From: Peltaster fructicola
Taxonomy: Eukaryota; Ascomycota; Dothideomycetes
Reading direction: 5' to 3'
Assembly: GCA_001592805.2 (NCBI GenBank)
Contig: CP051141.1
Location: 2,294,001 to 2,358,000 of the forward strand
Length of the DNA: 64,000 nt
The notes under the pieces were generated by a model that was not told where the DNA came from, searched no databases, and was given only the letters and a program-made list of their open reading frames with translations. A program made the translations under genes and the position numbers. Position 1 is the first letter of the stretch. Each line of letters opens with the position of its first letter. Below, one piece after another: positions 51,307 to 60,036 of the stretch.

Positions 51307-52452
51307 ATGACCGCGACAACGACCAACCCAATAAGCACGCGCACAGCAAACAACCTTCCATCAGGCCCTTTCACAGCTTCACGCGAGCAAGGTCAACTCG
51401 ACCCAGCCGCCGAGGACCATGGCGCCTCGATAGCATCAGAGCCGCGAGAGCGCAAAGCATGGGCACATTTCGTTGCAGGTGGCCTGGGAGGCATGACTGC
51501 AGCAACACTCACCTCACCACTTGATGTGCTCAAGACGCGACTCCAGAGTACATTCTATCAATCGCAGCTAGCAGCAGCAAGAGCAGCAAAGGGCATACCT
51601 CCCCCGAATCAGCTGCCATTCGCAAGAGCCGCTCTCCTACACATCACAGAAACTGGGCAAATATTGGCACAAATACCGAAGGTCGAAGGTTGGAAAGCGT
51701 TGTTCAAAGGTCTCGGTCCAAACCTTATAGGCGTCGTGCCGGCACGAGCGATCAACTTTTGGGCATATGGTAATGGCAAACGAGTCATCAGTCAGACATT
51801 GTTCGACGGGAAAGAGACGGCAGTGGTACATCTCCTCGCAGCAGCAAGCGCTGGCATCATCACCGGTACGGCAACAAACCCAATCTGGCTCGTCAAGACC
51901 AGACTACAGCTCGACAAGCAGAACGCAGGAATTGGAGGCCAAGGCAGGCAGTACAAGAATGCCTGGGATTGCGTCCTACAGACTGTTCGTCAAGAGGGAG
52001 TCCGTGGGCTATATCGTGGGCTTTCTGCGAGCTACCTAGGAGTATCGGAAAGCACACTTCAATGGGTCCTCTACGAGCAAGCGAAGCGCACATTGGCCAG
52101 GCGGGAAGAGGATATGCGTCGTTCTGGCAGAGAACCTACTTTGACTGACCGGGTCGTGGCATGGACTGGCAGGCTCACCGCTGCAGGAGGAGCGAAGTTC
52201 GTCGCCGCGCTGATCACATACCCTCATGAAGTGGTCCGAACACGTTTGCGACAAGCGCCGGTCGACGCCTCTGGTAGAGTCAAGTACACTGGCTTGTGGA
52301 GCTGTTTCAAGACAGTTTTCAGAGAGGAGGGTGTCGCTGCACTTTATGGTGGCTTGGTGCCGCATATGCTACGTGTGGTGCCTAGTGCAGCCATCATGTT
52401 CGGCGTCTACGAGGCTGTATTGAGAGGTCTCGGTGAGACCTCTTCAGTGTAG
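51307..52452 (+). CDS. RIM2: Mitochondrial pyrimidine nucleotide carrier, RIM2 type
   Basis: Single exon, 381 residues from the first ATG. Three carrier repeats with their motifs are seen: TSPLDVLKTRLQ, TNPIWLVKTRLQ and TYPHEVVRTRLRQ. The first repeat carries a long insert (SQLAAARAAKGIPPPNQLPF), and each repeat ends in a GLGPNLIGVVPARAI, GLSASYLGVSEST or GGLVPHMLRVVPSA type segment. The PIW in repeat 2 and the length match yeast Rim2, which exchanges pyrimidine nucleotides (and affects iron use) at the inner membrane. NAD or folate carriers are related, but the insert favours Rim2. Confidence 0.9.
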   Translation: MTATTTNPISTRTANNLPSGPFTASREQGQLDPAAEDHGASIASEPRERKAWAHFVAGGLGGMTAATLTSPLDVLKTRLQSTFYQSQLAAARAAKGIPPPNQLPFARAALLHITETGQILAQIPKVEGWKALFKGLGPNLIGVVPARAINFWAYGNGKRVISQTLFDGKETAVVHLLAAASAGIITGTATNPIWLVKTRLQLDKQNAGIGGQGRQYKNAWDCVLQTVRQEGVRGLYRGLSASYLGVSESTLQWVLYEQAKRTLARREEDMRRSGREPTLTDRVVAWTGRLTAAGGAKFVAALITYPHEVVRTRLRQAPVDASGRVKYTGLWSCFKTVFREEGVAALYGGLVPHMLRVVPSAAIMFGVYEAVLRGLGETSSV

Positions 52453-52648
52453 ATAGTAAAGGGGAGGAAGTGTATCAATAATGTAAGACTAGTAGACCGC
52501 ACTGTGTGCATGTAGCTCGACTCAAATGGGTATCATAATACCAGAAGACATATGCTAAACACAAAGATCCACCCCATGCAAATGCTATGCATGCTCATGT
52601 ACTCATACACTGTTGCGAATACGCTCAAAGATAAAACACACTCCTGTC

Positions 52649-55016
52649 CTATGCATGCCCACTTCCTCCTCCGACCATTGTGCCGTTAGGAAGTATAACA
52701 TGATAAGAGGTCAGATCAGCCGAATAGCCACTGCCTAAACCCAAGCTGTTCGCGCTGGCCAAGGAGCCTGATGGTGACGAGAAAAAGCGCTGAAGGTTCT
52801 GCTGTGCAGCATAGCTGCTGTTGAACGACTGGGTTTGTTGGAAGACGAAGAGGACAGCTGTACGAGCGAAGTCCAACACAGTAGCGCTGGCCGTGAAGCT
52901 GGCTGTACTCGATGCTGCTGCCGTAGTACTGGTTGTGGTTGCGGTTGCGAGAGTCGTCGACGACGATGTCGGGCCGCCGTTCTGATAGATGATTCCCTCG
53001 CTGGTCGCTGCTGCTTGTCGACGTTCATTCACATCTCGCTGTGCCAGCCCATTGAAAGTGATCAGAGCATTCTCGACAGTGCAACTGAGCCCGGAGCTGG
53101 AGAACAAGCCAAGCAAGGTCGAGCTATCCAATGGAATGCTGAAGTTGCTATAGGCAGAGTCGATAATGCGAGGAAGAGCACTGCCCAGTGTGACGTTGCC
53201 CGTGCTACCAATGCTGACTGTATTACAGCCAGTACGATCTTGCTCTGTACATGTCGCTCCTGTGTAGCCGTTAATGCAGACGCATTGACAGGAACCGTCG
53301 AGCGCCACGATGCTGGCTCCACCATTCTGGCACGAGTATCTCTGTTGGCAGATTGTAGTGGTATTCGCTGAAGTCTGCACATTACGTTGTTGGGGATTGA
53401 CAACGAAAACCACTGGGATGACGATTGCGACTGCGACCAAGCAGATGCCAATGACAATTAACAAGATGAGTAGCCACAATGGAAGACCGCAGCATCTTCT
53501 CTTATCCTGTGATCGTTCTGATCGTGGCTGTGCCTTTTCCTTGCTGAAGTCGTGATTGCTCTGCAGCTGAGGTGAGAATTTCAGATTGCTTGACCACGTA
53601 GACAGAGCACGTTTCCTGTCCGTGCCACGAGGCGAATCTGTAGGTGTACCGATGGCGGGAGGTGGAAAGGAAGCAAGCATGTCGGTCAAGCTGTTGGCAG
53701 ACCGTCGAGCTGTCGATGGACCAGACTTGCCCTTCTCGCTCTGGTTAGCAGAATCGTTCAGCCATGCGCCCATGCCAAGTCTACTGGCAGTTTTGCCACG
53801 GTCAAGATTCGATGCTAACCTGGTCGCACGCTTAATGAGATCAGGTAGGCTAGTGAGGGAGCCTCTTTGTTCTGCTTCGGCCACTGCGCTCATATCAAGG
53901 CGTGGTGGACGCTTCTTGCCGCTCCGGAATGCTGAGGGCGTTGGCTCGACACCTTCTTTGCGAAGCTCCGCCGGAACCAGGGGCGAGCTTGACTTGGTGC
54001 GGACAGGTGCAAGAGGACGCAATGTATCTGGCTCGTCAGACTCTGATGCAGAAACGTCCAGAGATGCGGCTCCGAGTGCATCACTGCTCCCGCCATTTGA
54101 TTGCGGATATAGCTTAGGAAGAGCTTCTCGATTGTCCGGAGACTGTACCGCTGGACTCTTCACGGGACTTGCAGTGGGAAAGTCTTGTTTCAGGGTATCC
54201 GCTGATCGACTTCCTTTGTCTGGACTGCGCACAGTGGTCACCTTAGGTGTTGTCTTCAGACCTATGCTGGCATTCCGCACGAGAGCATTCAGACCATTAA
54301 TGGTAGAGACAGGCCGAGGCGGCTCGATTGGGGATGTCGTAGATGGATGCAACGACGGTGGCATGCTTGGAACACCACTGTATATGCTACTAGCATCGTC
54401 CCGATAGTACGACGGCACACCAAGCGAAGTGTTGTTGTTACTGGAGACCGAGTTATGGCTTCCGGCTTGCATGCTTCCTCTTTGCTGTCGCTCTCTCGAC
54501 GATAGGATCCACATGCTGTGTGTCCTGGTGGTAGTATGAAGAGGGACCTCTTCGTGCGGAGGGTGGAGGCCCCAAAGGCACACGCTGCTTAATCAATGCC
54601 TCCAATCCAGGTGATGGTCGAGTGGCTCCGGGGCTGGCGTAGCCATCCTCTGTCCATTGTCCAGTACCGTGATGCGTAGGCGACTCCTCGAAGAATTGTT
54701 GGTACATTTGATGTCGCCGCTGCTGAGGCGATGGGACGTAATCCGTGACGGGAGAATGATCAGGTCGTTGCGGTCGAGATGGAGGCACACCTCGTGCATA
54801 ATTTGACCTTGGTGGTGACAGTGACTGCGAGGGAGTGTCCTCTACGTAGTAGGACCCATATGGCTCAGCTGCAAGCTGATGTACATGGCTACGTTGTTGT
54901 TGAGGCGCATAATTTGGAGCAGATCTCTGCTGGCCGTACGGTTCATGCTGTTCATATGGAGGAATTCCTTGAAATTGTCTGCCACGAGGGCCGGTTCGGG
55001 AGTTGTCGTTGCTCAT
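52649..55016 (-). CDS. Single-span membrane protein with EGF-like domain, frame interrupted
   Basis: The first frame opens at 55016 (MSNDNSRTGPRGRQFQGIP), is Pro/Gln/Ser-rich, and reaches PPSARRGPSSYYHQDTQHVD. The second frame continues with RGSMQAGSHNSVSS, a long disordered cytosolic part, a dibasic CCGLP boundary and a membrane span (LWLLILLIVIGICLVAVAIV). Outside are an EGF-like module (CQQRYSCQNGG.. CQCVCINGYTGATC), a Ser/Thr-rich stalk and a short tail. This layout recalls fungal surface glycoproteins of unknown function. The frames differ by one base near 54495-54510, inside GAGAGAG, with no usable intron; corrected, the protein is about 788 residues. Confidence 0.78.
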
Positions 55017-55401
55017 TGAGCATTACGGTGCTCAAGTTGTATAGTGAGAAGGGCTGTCAGAATAGTGCGAGATAGGTTGATAAAGTGACGCTGCGTCCCC
55101 AGATGTCGTTGAGACCCTTGTGCCGCAGTATGCAGGTGACCGGCAAGGAGCCAGGATGTAATGATATGGCCTTGGTGTAGATGCTGTGCAAGATATAGAG
55201 AATAGATTGCTCCGTGGCAGTGTTGCTCTCCCACTGGAAGGCGCCGCAAATGATGGATTGAAGAGAATAATTGGTTTTGAGGACTACGTGGTCGCTCAAG
55301 CTCAGTGTTACGTCAAACGCGTATGGCTACACAGCTTCGAAAGTTATGGTCGATTGTAAACGAGTGGTTGTCTGTTCTCGGCAAGGAGTTGTGGTCGTTG
55401 T

Positions 55402-56400
55402 TTGTCGAATGAGATGAGCTCGTGTAGATCAAGCGAAAATCGTCGGACCAGCGAGGCGAAGTGTCGGCAGAACTTCTGTCGAAGAGAAGGATATGACTAC
55501 GACCACAGGCGCAGTTGTGTATGTTCCCTCATCAAGAGGACACAGTCGAGTTTGTTGAGGGTGCAGGAAGAAAGTGCTGTGCATGCAGCCACACTTCGAG
55601 ATCAATACCCTTCAGTGTTTCAGATGAAGCACCAGCGCGCAGCTTTAACCTCATATGTTTTAGCCTGGGAATTGACTTCGCGGTCCTGAATGGCCCACCT
55701 CCTTCGGATCACTTCCTGGCCGATTACATTCTTGCGGCACGCAGAAGCGTTCCGGCATCTCGAGACCTCAGATCACGCGACGATACTGTCATGGCACTGG
55801 CAAGAGCGCATTTGGTGATGTCAGTGATTGTCTGACCCAACACACCATGCTTGGATGGAACCATCCACATCAAACGGCGACTGTCTCAGAGCGACCTTGC
55901 TTCATCACGCCAAGACTGTAGAGCAGCAGATCCTTGTTGGCCTAACCTCGAGCCAATCTGCACTGAGAACAGGCCTGATTGCGACCCATCTGACTACACT
56001 TCACGAAAGGTTATATCTATCTTTGAACTGGCTCATCTCAGATGCGTAGGACTCTTCATCATGCACAGAAGCACGTTATCTACTCTTCTAGAACCACCGC
56101 CATGGCACAGGCGTCCTTGGTAGATGATGCTCAGACGGCACGCGTCTTCGATGCGCTCCTATCGGAATGGCCTTCTACGAAAGCTGCTCACCTGGGAGAT
56201 TGCTTGTAATCAACCGCAGACGCGCGACGACATTCTTCCGCAGCTAAATGGCGAATCTTTGGGTGGTCATATTACTGCCCCAGCCTTCGGACAATCTACC
56301 TAGCCTGTGGCGGAGTCTTATAGATGCGAGCGGCGTGGTTCTAGCAAGAATCTACGGCGCGTCCGAGCAGTCACTCAATACAGCGATGCTGGACACTGTA
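55402..56400 (+). pseudogene. Decayed Zn2Cys6-type transcription regulator (probable)
   Basis: Protein-like pieces follow each other on the plus strand in several frames. The first (SSCRSSENRRTSEAKCRQNF then CRREGYDYDHR) aligns by eye to a Zn2Cys6 cluster, but at least the third and sixth zinc-binding Cys are replaced (Arg, Tyr) and the first is missing. Next come FLADYILAARRSVPASRDL, ALARAHLVMSV and, one base out of frame, SDPTHHAWMEPSTSN with LRTGLIATHLTTLHERLYLS, then ANLWVVILLPQPSDNLPSLW in another frame. The later pieces look like the alpha-helical middle region of fungal regulators. Introns could join some pieces, but the lost zinc ligands argue for decay. No family match could be checked. 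Confidence 0.4.
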
Positions 56401-56406
56401 CGACTC

Positions 56407-57333
56407 TCAATACTCTGTCGAGCTCTCGTGAGTATTCTCAGCTGCACCAGTGTGAGCCTGCGCATCTGCGATGTTGGCTTGTGTTGCAATAGCCACACCA
56501 GCACTCGTACCCAACCGACTGGCTCCTGCTCTTAGCATAGTAAGCGCATCCTGCAGTGATCGCACACCACCACTCGCCTTGACGAGCATTTTCTTCGATC
56601 CACCAAGGTGGTCGCAAGCAGCAGACATAAGTTGTACATGCTCGATCTTAGCCCCATGGCCCAAGAACCCAGTGCTCGTCTTGACATAGTCGAAGTCTGC
56701 CGAGGATGCGAGCACGCAGGCAGCCACAATCTCGCTGTCTTCCAGTTGGGATGTCTCGAAGATCAATTTGAGCAGCGTCGGACGAGGAGCTGCCTCCCTG
56801 ATTGCGTGTAGCTCGTGATAGATATCGTTGTAGTGCGAGGACTTGATTTGTGGCCAATTGATCACAACATCTAGCTCTGTGGCACCGCCTTGAAGTGATT
56901 CGCTTGTCTCCCTGATCGCAGTCAACCAGAGGTTCTCGTTACGCCTCAGACGTACTTCAGCTTGTAGGCTGTGTCGTAGGTTCCTTCGTGGAAGCCGATG
57001 ACACTTGCTACCTTGACATCGGTGCCTTTGAGGTTGGCCACGCATCGTGAGACATAGTTGGGTCGTACACAGACTGTCTTTTCTGGGTCAACGCTGCGTT
57101 GACAAGTCTCAGTGTTCACCCACTGCGAAGCCATACTCTCGAGCCTCTTCACACAATGCATCGATCTGTGAAGGTGTGGCATCGAGCTTGAGAAGCGTAT
57201 GGTCCAGTGTCTTGCTGATGGCAGATGTTGGTAGAGCTCTGGGCTCATTCGACACCTTCATAGCTCTGCTAGCTGCATCTATGAGCTGCTTCCACTGCTC
57301 GTCAGTGGATGGTACGGATCGGTGGGATGACAT
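56407..57333 (-). CDS. Deoxyribose-phosphate aldolase
   Basis: Exons 57124-57333, 56956-57077 and 56407-56911 (introns 46 and 44 nt), 278 residues. Class I aldolase marks: ISKTLDHTLLKLDATPSQID, FATVCVRPNYV (made by splicing), VIGFHEGTYDTAYKLKET (made by splicing), ELDVVINW with Asp125, DYVKTSTGF with the Schiff-base Lys188, and LVKASGGVRSL with Lys222. It splits 2-deoxyribose 5-phosphate into glyceraldehyde 3-phosphate and acetaldehyde, feeding deoxynucleoside carbon to central metabolism. The N-terminal 45 residues before the barrel are longer than in bacteria. It diverges from the metallo-beta-lactamase gene over 160 bases. Confidence 0.95.
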
Positions 57334-57493
57334 CTTCAATATCGTTAGGCTCCGGTGTCTGCAAGTGCTGTGAGCTGGGGAGAAAATATGGGTTCCTTGA
57401 TCGACTGCTTGGCCAGTATTTCTTTGAGATCGGCCATTTGTAACGCCAGCTTCGAGCGTCACTTTCACATTTCCACCTTCGTTTCAACACGCT

Positions 57494-58567
57494 ATGGCAG
57501 ACCTTCTCGAGCTAGATTCTCTTGAGATCCTAGCGATCATAGACAACGAGCTTGACCCAATCTCACCATGCGTCAATCCAGCTATACGACAGTTCGGCGG
57601 ACTACGAGACATAGCATCTCGTAGCAAGAATTCCATCAACGATATCAGAGGCAGCGAGAGCTTTGAGTTGCGCATGAGCAATATATGCTGTAGTGCCCAC
57701 GGCCTTTCACTCATGATCACCGGCATCAAAGGCAATATGCGACACACCATCCTGTTTGACACAGGTCCAGAAGAAAACTCGTGGGAGCGTAATGCAACAC
57801 GTTTGCGAGCAGATGTCAGTCGAATAGAGATGATACAACTCAGTCACTACCACAGAGACCACTCAGGAGGGATGTTAAAGGCACTTGATATGATCAAAAA
57901 GGCACAGCAGGAGGCAAAACATGCTCTGCAACCAGTCGTCGTCGACTTGCACCCAGACCGGCCTGCGTTTCGTGGCTTTCAACCTCCTGGCCATGCTATA
58001 GTATCCTTTGAGGCCGATCCTACTTTTGAGGACATCGAGAAAGCCGGAGGTGTTGTCCAGACGAGAGACCAACCTCATGTCGTTCTGGAGAACATGTTCC
58101 TCGTGTCTGGTGAAATACCACGAGGTACTCCCTACGAGCAAGGTCTTAAGTTTGGCATGCGTTTTGAGGACGGTGTTTGGCGGCCTGATGAAGCAATGAA
58201 GGACGAAAGACTGCTGATGTGCAAGTTGAAAGGTATGCTCAAGACTGTGCTTCAAGATCGGTACTTACTGCTTGCAGACAAAGGACTTGTGGTATTCACT
58301 GGCTGCGCTCATGCGGGAGTCGTCAACTCTGCACGCTATGCCGTCGACCTGGGCCAAGGGACACCACTATACGCTGTAGTGGGTGGCTTTCACCTTGCGG
58401 ATGCACAGCCAGAGGTCATTGATGACACTGTCCGCGACCTTGAAGCACTGGAGCCACAGTTGCTTCTGCCAGGTCACTGTACAGGATGGCGAGCAAAGTT
58501 CGCATTGCAAAGCAAGATGCCTGGACGTATAGTACCGTGCTTTGTTGGGTCTGGTTATGAGCTGTGA
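57494..58567 (+). CDS. Metallo-beta-lactamase-fold hydrolase, MptA/RFA-P synthase-like
   Basis: Single exon, 357 residues. The metal site HxHxDH is intact (LSHYHRDHSGG: His118, His120, Asp122, His123), with ILFDTGP before it and FTGCAHAGVVNSARYA, VVGGFHLADA and LLPGHCTGW after it. This order is that of the archaeal/bacterial 7,8-dihydropterin-6-yl-methyl-aminobenzene phosphate synthase-like branch, whose fungal members have no proven role. Expected to be a cytosolic, two-metal hydrolase or oxidoreductase. It shares a short promoter with the aldolase. Confidence 0.85.
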   Translation: MADLLELDSLEILAIIDNELDPISPCVNPAIRQFGGLRDIASRSKNSINDIRGSESFELRMSNICCSAHGLSLMITGIKGNMRHTILFDTGPEENSWERNATRLRADVSRIEMIQLSHYHRDHSGGMLKALDMIKKAQQEAKHALQPVVVDLHPDRPAFRGFQPPGHAIVSFEADPTFEDIEKAGGVVQTRDQPHVVLENMFLVSGEIPRGTPYEQGLKFGMRFEDGVWRPDEAMKDERLLMCKLKGMLKTVLQDRYLLLADKGLVVFTGCAHAGVVNSARYAVDLGQGTPLYAVVGGFHLADAQPEVIDDTVRDLEALEPQLLLPGHCTGWRAKFALQSKMPGRIVPCFVGSGYEL

Positions 58568-60036
58568 GAGGTGTGCTGTTGGTTCGTGTAGACTCATAAA
58601 CGAGTGCCATTAAAACATCGACGAGCTACACCAACAGCAGTGGTCTCCTCTGTTGAGTGTCAAATGCGTTATGTTTCTTCGTGATGCCAACTCGTCTGCC
58701 ACAATTGCTTGATGTGACTCGTGATTTCGTACTTATCGTCAAGCTTATCCTGGGATGAGGTCAAGGTGCCCAGCTTGCGTACATTCCAGGGATGTCACAT
58801 AGCCATAATAACACTTCAAGCTATTTGTGTTAATGCATCAGCAGAGAATCAGGACCACAGTCTCATCTGACATCTGCCCGCCGGCTCGCTCCTGGTCCGC
58901 TAAGTCAAGACACCACCCATCTTTTGCTTGCCATTGGCCGATGATCGCCTACCTAAGAAGGATGGTGCGCGGATGACCACCTTCACACGAGGAAATAAGA
59001 GCATCTCATTCTCCATTCCTACAACTCCTCCGTCTCAGCTTCGCAAGAAGCAGAAGACTTTGGTGGTGTCATCATCAGCAATCTCCGAGAGGACGTCGCC
59101 AGCAGGACCGAATCAGGAAAGCCTCGGGCGACCATGACAAGAGGCACGTCGATTCGCAATTTCGTGCGCTGGCAGGCTTCCAAGGCCCAAGCGATGATGT
59201 CGAAGAGACGGTGTCAACTCGTCAAGACGTCGTTACGTGGCTAGCCAAGCGCTATGCTTGCCCGAGCGATCTGTGCTGGAAGCTCAAGACGAGAAGCATC
59301 CAAAGCAGAGATTGTGCAGAGCGTCATCGCTTTGGTTCTGGACAGACGTTGTGCCGCGCTCTGGTCGTGATTTGGCTTTTGCACTACAATGGCTTTGAGC
59401 ATTGTTTCGAATCGACTTGTTCACGAGGTGCTCAAGCCTCTTCGAGATCCGGGACTTCTCACTGCTCCAATCAGCAGATGCTCTGGTGAAAGAAGAAGTC
59501 CTCTAGATCGATGCCAGCGCATGTGCCGTGGCTCGAGAGTCGATCATACCAGCCACCTTGTGAGTCTGGTAAGTGTCAGCAATTCCAAAATTACTGCCTT
59601 AGCTAGGCTTACCGCGGAGAGCGGGAAATCCGTCCGTCTTGACCAGCCTCTTTCTCTTTCCAACCACCTCGATTATGATGCGCGCAACGCGTTTCCTCCT
59701 CGACTGATCTTACTCTCCTTGTTCCTCGCAATCAAGGGAGAAGTACACATCGACAATGGCTTTGCCGCTCGAAAAGCCTCCTTGCTTACCTTGTCTTCCA
59801 TCTCCCAGCAAGACATCCCTACACTAAAGATCACAACCTCACTTCAGCGTTCACCTTGCTAAGGTGCGGCGCGCATTGATCTCCCGCGCAGTAACGGGAG
59901 GTATAAGATCGGGTTCCATTGTTTGCAAAAGACACCGGCCAACCTTGCTTGCGACTCCAGAGTATACTACAAACGACGACATCATAACACACCGAAGACA
60001 CAAGAGCCTTCGTGACACAGCGTAAGGGTCGCCGCG
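58568..60036. other. Intergenic with possible coding remnants
   Basis: No complete gene is supported. On the plus strand, 58974-59400 has protein-like pieces in successive frames: MTTFTRGNKSISFSIPTTPP, then RHVDSQFRALAGFQGPSDDV, then SSLWFWTDVVPRSGRDLAFA. I do not recognise them. They may be exons of an unmodelled gene or a decayed one. The right part is the upstream region of the coiled-coil gene and contains no ATG from 59758 to 60036. Confidence 0.35.
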
